From Pseudorhizobium tarimense (GTDB lineage Bacteria > Pseudomonadota > Alphaproteobacteria > Rhizobiales > Rhizobiaceae), in NCBI RefSeq assembly GCF_022968135.1, contig NZ_JALJRA010000003.1, forward strand, positions 230,946 through 294,945: 64,000 nt of DNA, in the 5' to 3' direction. Positions 24,247 through 34,232 of the stretch are shown here, piece by piece (position 1 is the first letter of the stretch; each line of letters starts with the position of its first letter). The position numbers were made by a program, and so were the translations under genes. The notes beneath the pieces are model-generated. The model did not search any database, was not told the DNA's origin, and saw nothing but the letters and a program-made list of their open reading frames with translations.

Positions 24247-24424
24247 GTCACAATCCTCGTCAGCAGCCGTTCTGCGCTATGTAGAGCCTTCTCGATCGGT
24301 TATCCATGGGACGAGGCAGCGCAGGGGCAATTCTTGCGCAAGACGCGGGAGAGCAGCATGGGAGCGGTTGCAATACCGCCGGTTTGGCCGCATAGCTCGG
24401 CAACAGCCAAGTACGGAACAGCGC

Positions 24425-25159
24425 GTGATCAGACGAATTTTCAACTACCGAAAAGTCCCCTATGCCGAAATCCGTGCCTTCTCGGTCCATCTGCTGACGG
24501 CCTCCGGATCGTTTCTCGCCTTTCTGGGTGTGGTTGCTGCCGGCGAGAACCGCTTCGTCGACATGTGGTGGTGGCTCGGCCTTGCCCTTTTTGTCGACGG
24601 CATCGATGGCCCGATCGCGCGGAAGGTGAAGGTGCGCGAGGTGCTGCCGAACTGGTCTGGCGACATGCTCGACAACATCATCGACTACGTGACCTATGTG
24701 CTGCTGCCGGCCTTCGCGCTTTACCAGAGCGGCATGATCGGCGAGCCATGGTCCTTCGTAGCGGCAGGACTAATCGTGATCTCCAGCGCCATCTATTATG
24801 CCGATACGGGCATGAAGACGGAGGAATACTTTTTTTCGGGCTTCCCGGTCGTCTGGAACATGGTGATCTTCACGCTCTTCGTGATTCAGGCGAGCGAGGT
24901 GACAGCCTTTATCGTCATCCTCGTGTCGGTGATCCTGACGTTCCTGCCGATCGATTTCCTCCATCCGGTTCGGGTGAAGCGGCTCCGCCCTCTGAACCTC
25001 GGGATATTTCTGGTCTGGTGCGTGTTGAGCGGCTACTCGCTCCTCTTGCATTTCGACTCGCCCTACTGGCTCGTGTACGGCGTGGTGGCCTCCAGCCTTT
25101 ACCTCTACTTCATCGGGGCCATCATGCAGCTATTCCCAAAACTCGGGGCTCGTACCTAA
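24425..25159 (+). CDS. pcs: Phosphatidylcholine synthase
   Basis: A membrane protein of about 244 residues that condenses CDP-diacylglycerol with choline to give phosphatidylcholine in the inner membrane. The modified CDP-alcohol phosphotransferase motif DG-x2-AR-x12-G-x3-D-x3-D is complete (D61, G62, A65, R66, G79, D83, D87). The sequence closely follows rhizobial Pcs, including FNYRKVPYAEIRAFSVH near the start and SSAIYYADTGMKT. The GTG at 24425 gives the usual length; the frame continues upstream, but that part is unlike Pcs. Found in bacteria that live with eukaryotes and take up choline. Confidence 0.95.
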   Translation: MIRRIFNYRKVPYAEIRAFSVHLLTASGSFLAFLGVVAAGENRFVDMWWWLGLALFVDGIDGPIARKVKVREVLPNWSGDMLDNIIDYVTYVLLPAFALYQSGMIGEPWSFVAAGLIVISSAIYYADTGMKTEEYFFSGFPVVWNMVIFTLFVIQASEVTAFIVILVSVILTFLPIDFLHPVRVKRLRPLNLGIFLVWCVLSGYSLLLHFDSPYWLVYGVVASSLYLYFIGAIMQLFPKLGART

Positions 25160-25319
25160 GCTGTTGGCAGGCCATGTTTTCTGTTGTGCGGGGCAACAAA
25201 TTCGCTATCAATGATGGACGAGCGAGCGCCACGTTCTGGCGCTTGCGCGCAAGCAGGACGCGCCGGCATCCTTAGTCAAGCCTCGAAAGAAGGTGGGACG
25301 GCGTGAACAAGGGGGTTCA

Positions 25320-26891
25320 GTGACTGTTTCGGAGGGGCCAGCGGGTAATCCGCTCTTGTCGGTCCGACAGCTGACAAAGTATTTTGGCAGCTTTGCCGCA
25401 TGTTCCGGTATCGATCTCGACATCGCTCCGGGAGAGATCCACGCGCTGCTCGGCGAAAACGGCGCCGGTAAGTCGACGCTGGTCAAGATGCTCTTCGGCA
25501 TATTGGAGCCCAGCGAAGGGGCAATCCTCTGGAACGGAAAGCCGGCGGTCATACGCTCGCCGAGCGAGGCACGGTCGCTCGGAATCGGAATGGTATTCCA
25601 GCACTTTTCGCTGTTTGAGGCGCTAACGGTGGCCGAGAATATCGCGCTTTCGCTTGATCCGAAGATCTCGCTTGCCAAGATCTCGGACGAAGCGGCCATG
25701 CTTTCGCAAGCATACGGGCTTCCACTCGATCCCAAGGCGCATGTCGCTGATCTTTCCGTCGGTGAGCGGCAACGGATTGAGATCGTGCGCGCACTTCTGC
25801 AGAACCCCAAGCTCATCATCTTGGACGAGCCGACTTCCGTCCTGACGCCGCAGGAGGCGGACAGGTTGTTCGAGACGCTCTTCAAGCTAAAGGCAGAAGG
25901 ACGTTCCGTTCTGTATATCAGCCACCGCCTGGAGGAGGTCCGCCGAATCTGCGACAGTGCGACCGTCCTGCGGCACGGCAAAGTGACCGGCACCTGCGAT
26001 CCGAAGCAGGAAACGCCGGCTTCACTCGCGCGGATGATGGTCGGAGCCGACGTCTCCGACGTATCTCGCGGTACGGGGAGCCAGCTCGGCGACGTGCAGA
26101 TCGAGGTGGCAAGCCTTTCTGTTCCCGCCCGCACGCCGTTCGCTGTTCCCCTTCGTGGCATCGACATGCAGGTGCGGGCTGGAGAAGTGCTGGCAATTGC
26201 CGGCGTCGCAGGGAACGGTCAGGGCGAGCTCTTCGACGTCCTTTCAGGCGAACACACGGTGGCGGACAATGATGCGATCCGCATCAGGGGCAATGCGGTG
26301 GGCAAAGCCGGCATCAACGCGCGGCGCCTGCTCGGCGCTGGCTTCGTTCCGGAAGAGCGCCATGGGCATGCGGCCGTCTCGGAGATGTCTCTCTCCGACA
26401 ACCTCCTCCTTGCCCGCAGCCAGCCGGATCGGCGAGCACTCCTTTCGGGCGGGGCGCTTTCCGTCATCCGCCATGGCGCCGTGCGATCAGCGGCCAGACG
26501 AATTTGCGAGGAGATGGACGTCCGCAAGAGCGGCGATGACCCTGCGGCGGGTTCGCTGTCGGGTGGAAACCTCCAGAAATTCATTGTCGGCCGCGAACTC
26601 GACCGCCAGCCGGTCGTGCTCGTGGTTAACCAGCCGACCTGGGGGGTCGACGCCGGCGCGGCGAGCCGCATCCGGCAGGCGCTTGTCGACCTGGCGCGCG
26701 CAGGTTCGGCCGTCGTGGTGATCAGCCAGGATCTGGATGAGATCTTGGAGATTGCAACCAATATCGCGGTGATCTCCGAAGGCAGGTTGTCGCGGTCCTT
26801 CGCCGCCGGCGACCTCAGCCTGGAGAAGATCGGTCTGATGATGGGCGGTATCCACGACTCCACGCATTCGGAGGCCGCCCATGCGCATTGA
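25320..26891 (+). CDS. Nucleoside-type ABC importer, double ATPase subunit
   Basis: A 523-residue protein with two ATPase halves, as in sugar and nucleoside importers of the CUT2/BMP group. Half one has GENGAGKSTLVKML and LSVGERQRIEIVRALL with ILDEPTSVLT. Half two is divergent: AIAGVAGNGQGELFDVL at Walker A and LSGGNLQKFIVGREL as signature, with NQPTWGVDAGA in place of a normal Walker B. The degenerate second site is usual for the family. The GTG at 25320 has AAGGGGG upstream. It heads an operon with two permeases and a BMP-type binding protein; overlap with the first permease is 11 bases. Confidence 0.92.
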   Translation: MTVSEGPAGNPLLSVRQLTKYFGSFAACSGIDLDIAPGEIHALLGENGAGKSTLVKMLFGILEPSEGAILWNGKPAVIRSPSEARSLGIGMVFQHFSLFEALTVAENIALSLDPKISLAKISDEAAMLSQAYGLPLDPKAHVADLSVGERQRIEIVRALLQNPKLIILDEPTSVLTPQEADRLFETLFKLKAEGRSVLYISHRLEEVRRICDSATVLRHGKVTGTCDPKQETPASLARMMVGADVSDVSRGTGSQLGDVQIEVASLSVPARTPFAVPLRGIDMQVRAGEVLAIAGVAGNGQGELFDVLSGEHTVADNDAIRIRGNAVGKAGINARRLLGAGFVPEERHGHAAVSEMSLSDNLLLARSQPDRRALLSGGALSVIRHGAVRSAARRICEEMDVRKSGDDPAAGSLSGGNLQKFIVGRELDRQPVVLVVNQPTWGVDAGAASRIRQALVDLARAGSAVVVISQDLDEILEIATNIAVISEGRLSRSFAAGDLSLEKIGLMMGGIHDSTHSEAAHAH

Positions 26892-27972
26892 ACTTCAGAG
26901 GCGGTCTCAGTCCTCCCGTCTGTTCTCGTTCGTGTCGCCGCTGCTGGCGCTGGTGCTGACCCTGTTCTTCGGTGGCATCATGTTCTGGATGCTCGGCAAG
27001 CAACCGCTGGACGCCCTTTACAGCTTTTTCGTGGAGCCGCTTCTGGAGGTCTGGTCGCTGCATGAGCTGGCCGTCAAGGCAGCGCCGCTGATCCTGATCG
27101 GCGTCGGCCTGTCGATCTGCTATCGCTCCAACAACTGGAATATCGGCGCAGAGGGGCAATTCACCATCGGTGCCATCACCGGCTCCATCCTGCCGGTACT
27201 CTATCCGGAATGGCACTCTCCGATGATCCTGCCGCTGATGCTCGTCATGGGTATGGTCGGCGGTGCGCTCTATGCCGGAATTCCTGCGCTTCTGAAGACG
27301 CGCTTCAACACCAACGAGATCCTGACCAGCCTTATGCTGGTCTATATCGCGCAGCTCTACCTCGATTGGCTGGTGCGCGGACCATGGCGTGACCCTCAGG
27401 GCTACAATTTCCCCCAGACCAAATCCTTCGTGCCGGAGGCCGTGCTGCCGGAGATCCTGGAGTCCGGCCGCGCCCATCTGGCGATCGCGTTCGCTCTGGT
27501 TGCGGCCGTGGCACTGTGGTTCATGATGCGCTTCATGCTGAAGGGTTTTGAGGTCACTGTGCTCGGGCAATCGGAGCGGGCAGGGCGTTTCGCAGGCTTT
27601 TCCGCCAGACGGATGGTCTGGTTCTCGATGATGCTTTCCGGGGCGCTTGCCGGGCTTGCGGGCATCTCCGAAGTCTCCGGCTCCATTGGCCATGTGCAGC
27701 CGACGATTTCCCCGGGCTATGGCTTCACTGCGATCATCGTCGCCTTTCTCGGGCGCCTCAATCCGCTCGGAATCATCGCGTCGGGGTTCGTCTTGGCGCT
27801 GACGTATCTTGGAGGCGAGGCGGCCCAGCTTTCGATCGGTATTTCGGACAAGGTGAGCAGGGTGTTCCAAGGCCTGCTTTTGTTCTTCGTGCTCTCCTGC
27901 GACACCCTCATCCACTACCGGATCAGGATCGTGACGCAAAAGCTGCGGGGAGGGGCTGCGCATCATGCTTGA
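26881..27972 (+). CDS. Nucleoside-type ABC importer permease 1
   Basis: A 363-residue permease of the BPD_transp_2 family with about nine helices. It carries NWNIGAEGQFTIGAITGS and FNTNEILTSLMLVYIAQLY, both typical of the larger permease in BMP-type nucleoside importers. It overlaps the ATPase gene by 11 bases and the second permease by 8 bases, so expression is coupled. With its partners it would import purine or pyrimidine nucleosides; the specific nucleoside is not evident. Confidence 0.92.
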   Translation: MRIELQRRSQSSRLFSFVSPLLALVLTLFFGGIMFWMLGKQPLDALYSFFVEPLLEVWSLHELAVKAAPLILIGVGLSICYRSNNWNIGAEGQFTIGAITGSILPVLYPEWHSPMILPLMLVMGMVGGALYAGIPALLKTRFNTNEILTSLMLVYIAQLYLDWLVRGPWRDPQGYNFPQTKSFVPEAVLPEILESGRAHLAIAFALVAAVALWFMMRFMLKGFEVTVLGQSERAGRFAGFSARRMVWFSMMLSGALAGLAGISEVSGSIGHVQPTISPGYGFTAIIVAFLGRLNPLGIIASGFVLALTYLGGEAAQLSIGISDKVSRVFQGLLLFFVLSCDTLIHYRIRIVTQKLRGGAAHHA

Positions 27973-28879
27973 GGCGATCCTTCTAACCGTCATCACGGCG
28001 GCCACGCCGCTCGTCATTGCTGCCCTGGGCGAACTCGTGACGGAACGTTCTGGCGTCCTCAATCTCGGCGTCGAGGGGATGATGATCATGGGGGCGGTGG
28101 TCGCATTCGTCGCGACGCAGACCACTGGTTCCCCTTACATCGGCGTGGTTGCAGGCATCACAGCCGGAGCAGCATTCTCGCTCCTCTTCGGTTTCCTGAC
28201 GCTGACGCTGGTTGCAAACCAGGTGGCGACGGGCCTTGCCTTGACGATCCTCGGCCTCGGGCTGTCGGGTCAGATCGGCGAAAGCTATGTCGGCCAGCCC
28301 GGTATCAAGCTGCAGCCGATCAATATTCCGATACTCGGCGATATCCCATTCCTGGGCCCGCTGCTCTTCCGGCAGGACCTGATCTTCTATCTCTCCATCG
28401 CTCTGGTGATTGGCATCCACTGGTTCCTGTTCAGGAGCCGGACTGGCCTCAAGATGCGCGCGATCGGCGACAACCACTCTTCCGCTCATGCGCTGGGGAT
28501 CAACGTGATCCGCACCCGCTACCTCGCCGTGATGTTCGGCGGTGCCTGTTCGGGTCTCGCGGGCGCTCAGCTTTCACTCGTCTATACGCCCCAGTGGGTT
28601 GAGAACATGGCGGCAGGCCGTGGCTGGATTGCGCTCGCTCTGGTGGTGTTCGCGTCTTGGCGTCCGCTTCGGGTTCTCGCGGGCGGCTATCTCTTCGGCG
28701 CCGTCACCATCGGGCAGCTTCACGCACAGGCGTTTGGAATCGGGATACCATCACAATTCCTTTCGGCTTTGCCTTATGTCGCCACTATTGTCGTGCTGAT
28801 CATCATCTCGCATAATCGCCGCACGACGCTGATCAACACCCCCGCATCGCTCGGAAAGCCTTTCGTTCCAGAGAGATGA
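27965..28879 (+). CDS. Nucleoside-type ABC importer permease 2
   Basis: A 304-residue permease of the same family with the typical LGELVTERSGVLNLGVEGMM early motif and GRGWIALALVVFASWRPLRV late motif. About eight helices. It completes the transmembrane pair and is followed 44 bases later by the binding-protein gene. Confidence 0.92.
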   Translation: MLEAILLTVITAATPLVIAALGELVTERSGVLNLGVEGMMIMGAVVAFVATQTTGSPYIGVVAGITAGAAFSLLFGFLTLTLVANQVATGLALTILGLGLSGQIGESYVGQPGIKLQPINIPILGDIPFLGPLLFRQDLIFYLSIALVIGIHWFLFRSRTGLKMRAIGDNHSSAHALGINVIRTRYLAVMFGGACSGLAGAQLSLVYTPQWVENMAAGRGWIALALVVFASWRPLRVLAGGYLFGAVTIGQLHAQAFGIGIPSQFLSALPYVATIVVLIIISHNRRTTLINTPASLGKPFVPER

Positions 28880-28923
28880 CCGGACCTGCATCGAAGTCTT
28901 AGAGCCAACAGAGGTTACAAGAA

Positions 28924-29997
28924 ATGAAGAAACTCATCATCGCACTGGCCGCCACGGCCGCCCTTCTGGGCGGGATCACCGGCGGCGCCCAGGCGCAGGA
29001 CAAAACCAAGATCTGCTTCATCTATGTCGGCTCGAAGACCGATGGCGGCTGGACGCAGGCGCATGACATCGGCCGTCAGGCTCTCCAGGAGCATTTCGGC
29101 GACAAGATCGAGACGCCGTTCCTGGAAAACGTTCCTGAAGGTCCTGATGCGGAACGCGCCATCGAACGCATGGCCCGTTCCGGCTGCGCGATGGTGTTCA
29201 CCACCTCGTTCGGCTTCATGGATGCGACGGTGAAGGTTGCGCAGAAGTTCCCGGACGTGAAGTTCGAGCACGCGACGGGCTTCAAGGCGGCTGAAAACCT
29301 CGCCACCTACAACTCGCGTTTCTACGAAGGCCGCTACATCCAGGGGCAGATCGCCGCGAAGATGTCAAAGAAGGGCGTCGCCGGCTACATCGCTTCCTTC
29401 CCGATTCCGGAAGTGGTCATGGGCATCAATGCCTTTCTTCTCGGCGCGCAGTCCGTCAATCCGGACTTCGAGCTGAAGGTCGTATGGGCGAACACCTGGT
29501 TCGATCCCGGCAAGGAAGCCGACGCTGCCAAGGCGCTGATCGACCAGGGCGTCGATATCCTGACGCAGCACACCGATACGACGGCACCGATGCAGGTCGC
29601 TGCCGAACGCGGGATTCTGGCCTTCGGCCAAGCTTCCGATATGATCGCGGCCGGCCCAAATACCCAGCTCACTGCGATCGTCGATACCTGGGGCGCCTAC
29701 TACATCAAGCGCGTTCAGGCCCTGCTCGACGGCAATTGGAAGTCGGAGCAGATCTGGGACGGCCTGAAGGATGGCATCCTGACCATGGCGCCCTACACCA
29801 ACATGCCCGACGACGTGAAGGCGATGGCCGAAGAAACCGAAGCCAAAATCAAGTCTGGCGAACTGCATCCGTTCACCGGGCCGGTCAACAAGCAGGACGG
29901 CACCCAGTGGCTGGCGGAAGGCGAGAAGGCTGACGACGGCGCGCTTCTCGGCATGAACTTCTACGTCGAAGGCGTCGACGACAAGCTGCCGCAATAA
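28924..29997 (+). CDS. BMP-family substrate-binding lipoprotein-like protein
   Basis: A 357-residue periplasmic binding protein of the BMP (Bmp/PnrA) family. Signal peptide at residues 1-24 (AATAALLGGITGGAQA); no lipobox cysteine is seen, so it is probably soluble. Conserved parts are ICFIYVGSKTDGGWTQAHD (residues 31-49) and VDILTQHTDTTAPMQVA. It captures nucleosides, or in relatives other purine compounds, for the importer encoded directly upstream. An AGAGG site precedes the start. A clear terminator ends the four-gene operon. Confidence 0.92.
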   Translation: MKKLIIALAATAALLGGITGGAQAQDKTKICFIYVGSKTDGGWTQAHDIGRQALQEHFGDKIETPFLENVPEGPDAERAIERMARSGCAMVFTTSFGFMDATVKVAQKFPDVKFEHATGFKAAENLATYNSRFYEGRYIQGQIAAKMSKKGVAGYIASFPIPEVVMGINAFLLGAQSVNPDFELKVVWANTWFDPGKEADAAKALIDQGVDILTQHTDTTAPMQVAAERGILAFGQASDMIAAGPNTQLTAIVDTWGAYYIKRVQALLDGNWKSEQIWDGLKDGILTMAPYTNMPDDVKAMAEETEAKIKSGELHPFTGPVNKQDGTQWLAEGEKADDGALLGMNFYVEGVDDKLPQ

Positions 29998-30017
29998 ACA
30001 GTCTCAAAGAGTGTGAA

Positions 30018-30046
30018 GAAGGCGCCCTTCGTGGCGCCTTCTTTGT
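30018..30046 (+). terminator. Terminator of the nucleoside importer operon
   Basis: A perfect 9-bp stem (GAAGGCGCC / GGCGCCTTC) with a six-base loop, followed by TTTGTT. Confidence 0.88.
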
Positions 30047-30128
30047 TGCAGGACGTCACAAGCCGTTTATCGCATCTCAATCACCTTGTTGCTAAGAACC
30101 GCCAGCCTGTCTGAGGGAGAGAGTTCCG

Positions 30129-31496
30129 ATGAGCCGTACATGCCTTGCCGTCATTCTTGCTGCCGGCGACAGCACCCGGATGAAGTCGTCGATGTCGAAG
30201 GTGCTGCACCCCATCGCGGGGCTGCCGATGATCGGCCATGTCATGCGGGCCGTTTCTTCGGCCGACATCGCGGACGTAGCGCTGGTGCTGGGCCGTGACG
30301 CCGACGCCGTCGCCGAGGCGGCGAAGGTAGGCGATGTGAACATCCGCACCTTCCTGCAGACGGAGCGTCTCGGGACCGGCCATGCCGTGCTGGCTGCTCG
30401 CGAAGCAATTGGGGAAGGTTTCGACGAAATTCTCGTCACTTATGGCGACGCTCCGCTCGTCACGGCAGGCCCTTTTGCAGCAGCTCGTGCGCAGATCGCA
30501 AACGGCGCCGATGTAGCCGTCATCGGCTTTCACACGGACCGGCCGACAGGATACGGACGCCTTCTGGTAGAGAACGGTGAGCTGATTGCGATCCGTGAGG
30601 AGAAGGATGCAAGCGAGGAGGAGCGCAAGGTCACCTGGTGCAACAGCGGGATCATGGCGATCAACGGTCGCAAGGCGTTGGACCTCCTGGAGCGGATCGA
30701 CAACAAGAACGTCAAGGGCGAATACTATCTGACTGATCTCGTGGAGATCGCCCGGTCTGCCGGCGGTCGCGCGGTCGCGGTGGACGCGCCCGAAGCCGAA
30801 ATGGCAGGCTGCAACAATCGCGCCGAGCTTGCCGTTCTCGAGCGCCTTTGGCAGGAGCGCCGCCGGCAAGAGATGATGATCTCGGGCGTCACCATGATCG
30901 CACCGGAAACCGTATTTCTCGCCTTCGACACCGTGGTCGAACAGGATGCTGTGATCGAACCGAACGTCGTCTTCGGACCTGATGTGACCGTCGAGAGCGG
31001 CGCCGTGATCCACGCGTTCTCGCATCTGGAAGGGGCGCATGTCAGCACGGGCGCGACCATCGGTCCGTTCGCGCGACTGCGCCCTGGCGCCAAGTTGGCC
31101 GCGAACGCCAAAGTCGGGAACTTCTGCGAGGTCAAGAACGCGGCGGTGGGCGAGGGCGCCAAGATCAACCACCTCACCTATATCGGCGACGCGGTGATCG
31201 GCGCGCAGACCAATATCGGCGCCGGCACGATCACCTGTAACTATGATGGCGTGAACAAGCACATTACCGAGATCGGCGCTAACGCATTCATTGGATCCAA
31301 TTCGGCTTTGGTGGCTCCGGTTTCTGTCGGGGACGGTGCGTATGTCGGATCAGGCAGCGTCATCACGGAAGATGTTCCCGCGGATGCGCTGGGGCTCGGC
31401 CGCGCGCGCCAGGAGAACAAGCCAGGCCGTGCGGCGGTGATCCGCGAGCGTGCGCTGGCTCTGAAAGCGGACAAGAAGGTCAAGGGCGGAGACTGA
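30129..31496 (+). CDS. glmU: Bifunctional GlmU (GlcNAc-1-P uridyltransferase / GlcN-1-P acetyltransferase)
   Basis: A 455-residue cytosolic enzyme that acetylates glucosamine-1-phosphate and joins it to UTP, giving UDP-GlcNAc for peptidoglycan and LPS. The N-terminal uridyltransferase domain shows [19 protein letters not shown] (the usual GTRM is STRM here), and the C-terminal half is a left-handed beta-helix with hexapeptide repeats ([19 protein letters not shown]) and the acetyl-CoA region near [22 protein letters not shown] lies before the ATG. glmS follows after 102 bases, so two consecutive steps of the pathway are adjacent. Confidence 0.97.
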   Translation: MSRTCLAVILAAGDSTRMKSSMSKVLHPIAGLPMIGHVMRAVSSADIADVALVLGRDADAVAEAAKVGDVNIRTFLQTERLGTGHAVLAAREAIGEGFDEILVTYGDAPLVTAGPFAAARAQIANGADVAVIGFHTDRPTGYGRLLVENGELIAIREEKDASEEERKVTWCNSGIMAINGRKALDLLERIDNKNVKGEYYLTDLVEIARSAGGRAVAVDAPEAEMAGCNNRAELAVLERLWQERRRQEMMISGVTMIAPETVFLAFDTVVEQDAVIEPNVVFGPDVTVESGAVIHAFSHLEGAHVSTGATIGPFARLRPGAKLAANAKVGNFCEVKNAAVGEGAKINHLTYIGDAVIGAQTNIGAGTITCNYDGVNKHITEIGANAFIGSNSALVAPVSVGDGAYVGSGSVITEDVPADALGLGRARQENKPGRAAVIRERALALKADKKVKGGD

Positions 31497-31598
31497 CCGG
31501 TTACGATACGACACGGAAAGTTACCGACTGAGGAATTGCAGCAACGCCGGCATCGGCTAGAAATCCCGCCAGATCGTCGGGAACAGAGGGGTATCTGA

Positions 31599-33428
31599 AT
31601 GTGCGGGATCGTAGGGATCGTCGGCAAGGAGCCGGTGGCAGAGCGTCTGGTCGACGCGCTGAGGCGGCTTGAATATCGGGGTTATGATTCCGCGGGTGTT
31701 GCTACGATCGACAACGGTGTGCTGGCGCGTCGGCGGGCTGAGGGCAAGCTGTTCAACCTCGAAAAGAAGCTCGCGGAAAATCCGCTTCCCGGCACAATCG
31801 GCATTGCTCATACCCGATGGGCCACGCACGGCGTGCCGAACGAGACGAACGCTCACCCGCACTTCGTCGATGGTGTCGCGGTGGTCCACAACGGAATCAT
31901 CGAGAACTTCTCCGAACTCAAGGAAGAGCTGATCGGCGAAGGCGTAACGTTCGAGACGCAGACGGACACTGAAGTTGTCGGCCAGCTGATCGCGCGCAGT
32001 CTGCGCAACGGGATGGGGCGCCGCGAGGCGATGCAGGCCATGCTGAAGCAGGTGACGGGTGCCTACGCGCTGGCTGTGATCTTCGCGGATGATCCGTCGA
32101 CCATCATGGCGGCCCGCTCCGGTCCGCCGCTTGCGATCGGCCATGGCCGCGGCGAGATGTATCTCGGCTCGGATGCGATCGCACTTGCACCCTTCACCAA
32201 CGAGATCACTTACCTCGTGGACGGCGACTGGGCGATCCTTGGTCGCGACGGTGCATTCATCTTCGACCATGACGGCAATAGCGTCGAGCGCCCGCGCCAG
32301 ATCAGCCAGTCCGCCGCCTACATGGTCGACAAGGGCAATCACCGGCACTTCATGGAAAAGGAGATCTACGAGCAGCCGGAAGTGATTTCCCACGCGCTCG
32401 CGCATTACGTTGATCTCGGCGACCACACTGTCGAGACCTCGATCTGCGGAGCGATCGACTTCGCCTCGCTGCGCAGCCTCGCGATTTCCGCCTGCGGAAC
32501 GGCCTACCTCTCAGGACTCATTGGCAAGTACTGGTTCGAGCGTTATGCGCGGCTGCCGGTCGAGATCGATGTCGCGTCGGAATTCCGTTATCGCGAGATC
32601 CCGCTCGCGAAAGATCAGGCTGCGCTCTTTATTTCGCAGTCCGGAGAGACGGCCGACACGCTTGCATCACTGCGCTACTGCCAGGAGGCAGGCCTCAAGA
32701 TCGGTGCGGTCGTCAACGTCAAGGAATCAACGATTGCGCGGGAATCGGACGCAGTTTTCCCGATTCTTGCCGGCCCCGAAATTGGTGTGGCGTCTACGAA
32801 GGCCTTCACTTGCCAGCTGACGGTGCTGGCGTCTCTCGCCATTGCGGCAGGGAAGCTGCGGGGCACAATCAGCAGCGATGAAGAGAAGCAGTTGGTCAGG
32901 AGCCTTAGCGAAATGCCGCGCCTGATGAGCGGCGTCCTCAACGCCATCGAGCCGAAGATCGAGGCGCTGTCGCGCGAGCTGTCGAAATACAAGGATGTGC
33001 TTTATCTCGGCCGTGGCACGAGCTACCCGCTGGCGCTTGAAGGCGCGCTGAAGCTGAAGGAAATCTCCTACATCCATGCCGAAGGTTATGCAGCCGGCGA
33101 ATTGAAGCACGGTCCGATCGCGCTCATTGACGAGAACATGCCGGTCATCGTCATCGCGCCGTTCGACCGCTTCTTCGAGAAGACAGTGTCCAATATGCAG
33201 GAAGTCGCTGCCCGCGGCGGCAAGATTATCTTCATCACGGACGGGAAGGGCGCTGCAGCATCCAAGCTCCCGACGATGGAAACGATCACGCTTCCCAACG
33301 TGGCGGAGATCATCGCGCCGATGGTCTACTCGCTGCCGATCCAGCTCCTCGCTTACCATACCGCTGTCTTCATGGGGACGGACGTGGACCAGCCGCGCAA
33401 CTTGGCAAAGTCGGTCACGGTCGAGTGA
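31599..33428 (+). CDS. glmS: GlmS, glutamine-fructose-6-phosphate aminotransferase
   Basis: A 609-residue enzyme making glucosamine-6-phosphate from fructose-6-phosphate and glutamine. The N-terminal class II amidotransferase domain starts MCGIVGIVG with C2 as nucleophile. Two SIS sugar-isomerase domains follow (ISACGTAYLSGLIGKYW and the second around YLGRGTSYPLALEGALKLKE), and the end DQPRNLAKSVTVE is the normal C-terminus. AGAGGGG precedes the ATG. No glmS ribozyme-like leader is visible, as expected outside Firmicutes. Confidence 0.97.
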   Translation: MCGIVGIVGKEPVAERLVDALRRLEYRGYDSAGVATIDNGVLARRRAEGKLFNLEKKLAENPLPGTIGIAHTRWATHGVPNETNAHPHFVDGVAVVHNGIIENFSELKEELIGEGVTFETQTDTEVVGQLIARSLRNGMGRREAMQAMLKQVTGAYALAVIFADDPSTIMAARSGPPLAIGHGRGEMYLGSDAIALAPFTNEITYLVDGDWAILGRDGAFIFDHDGNSVERPRQISQSAAYMVDKGNHRHFMEKEIYEQPEVISHALAHYVDLGDHTVETSICGAIDFASLRSLAISACGTAYLSGLIGKYWFERYARLPVEIDVASEFRYREIPLAKDQAALFISQSGETADTLASLRYCQEAGLKIGAVVNVKESTIARESDAVFPILAGPEIGVASTKAFTCQLTVLASLAIAAGKLRGTISSDEEKQLVRSLSEMPRLMSGVLNAIEPKIEALSRELSKYKDVLYLGRGTSYPLALEGALKLKEISYIHAEGYAAGELKHGPIALIDENMPVIVIAPFDRFFEKTVSNMQEVAARGGKIIFITDGKGAAASKLPTMETITLPNVAEIIAPMVYSLPIQLLAYHTAVFMGTDVDQPRNLAKSVTVE

Positions 33429-33530
33429 GCGGGTCTTCGGCGGCTGGCCGAGCCTTGCATCGGTTGGCCGCATCCGGCATGCTGCACGCCAATGCCGCTT
33501 GCCGCGGTGCAACACGACGACCCGCTTTCC

Positions 33531-34232
33531 ATGAGTGACAATCCAGACCGTATTTCGTTTGCGGGCCGTCTCCGGAACAACTTCCTGACCGGCCTGATCA
33601 TCTGCGCGCCGCTGGCCATCACGATCTGGCTGACCTTCAGCTTCATCCGCTGGGCCGACAGCTGGGTGAAGCCGTATATCCCCGCGCGCTATAATCCGGA
33701 AAACTACCTCAACATCGCCATGCCTGGGCTCGGCATGGTGATCGCGATCTTGCTGATCACGGTCATCGGTTTTCTCGGCAAGAACCTGATCGGACGCTCG
33801 ATTGTCAGCTTTGGCGAATCGGTCCTGCACCGGATGCCTCTGGTGCGCACCGTCTACAAAAGCCTGAAGCAGATCTTCGAGACGGTGCTGAAGGAGCAGT
33901 CGACCTCCTTCAAGAAATGCGGGCTCATCGAGTTTCCGAGTCCGGGCACCTGGGCGCTGGTCTTCATTTCCGGTGATGCCAAGGGAGAGATCGCTGCGCG
34001 TCTGAACGACAATGGAGACGAGCTCGTGTCGGTATTTCTCGCGCCGACACCCGTCCCCACCGCAGGCTTCCTGATGTTCGTGCCGCGCAGCAAGATCATT
34101 ATGCTGGACATGACGCCGGAAGAGGGTGCACGCCTGCTGATCTCGGGCGGCCTGCTGGCGCCCGACTACAAGCCGAAGGTGCTGCAGCCAACCGTTGTGC
34201 CGAAGGCGGTCAACCCGCTCCCAGGAACCTGA
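33531..34232 (+). CDS. DUF502-family inner-membrane protein
   Basis: A membrane protein of 233 residues with two N-terminal helices (FLTGLIICAPLAITIWLTF and MVIAILLITVIGFLGKNLIG) and a soluble C-terminal domain carrying the DUF502 pattern (MPLVRTVYKSLKQIFETV). The start at 33531 (MSDNPDRIS) is preferred by resemblance to relatives; an ATG at 33492 would add 13 residues, and neither has a clear ribosome site. Its 3' end overlaps the convergent recG gene by 23 bases. Function of the family is unknown. Confidence 0.8.
   Translation: MSDNPDRISFAGRLRNNFLTGLIICAPLAITIWLTFSFIRWADSWVKPYIPARYNPENYLNIAMPGLGMVIAILLITVIGFLGKNLIGRSIVSFGESVLHRMPLVRTVYKSLKQIFETVLKEQSTSFKKCGLIEFPSPGTWALVFISGDAKGEIAARLNDNGDELVSVFLAPTPVPTAGFLMFVPRSKIIMLDMTPEEGARLLISGGLLAPDYKPKVLQPTVVPKAVNPLPGT

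Noticed and set aside
30129..31496. GlmU with STRM in place of GTRM in the uridyltransferase loop as a possible defect
   Set aside because: The rest of the active site is intact and related rhizobial enzymes appear to share the change, so it is probably a normal variant.
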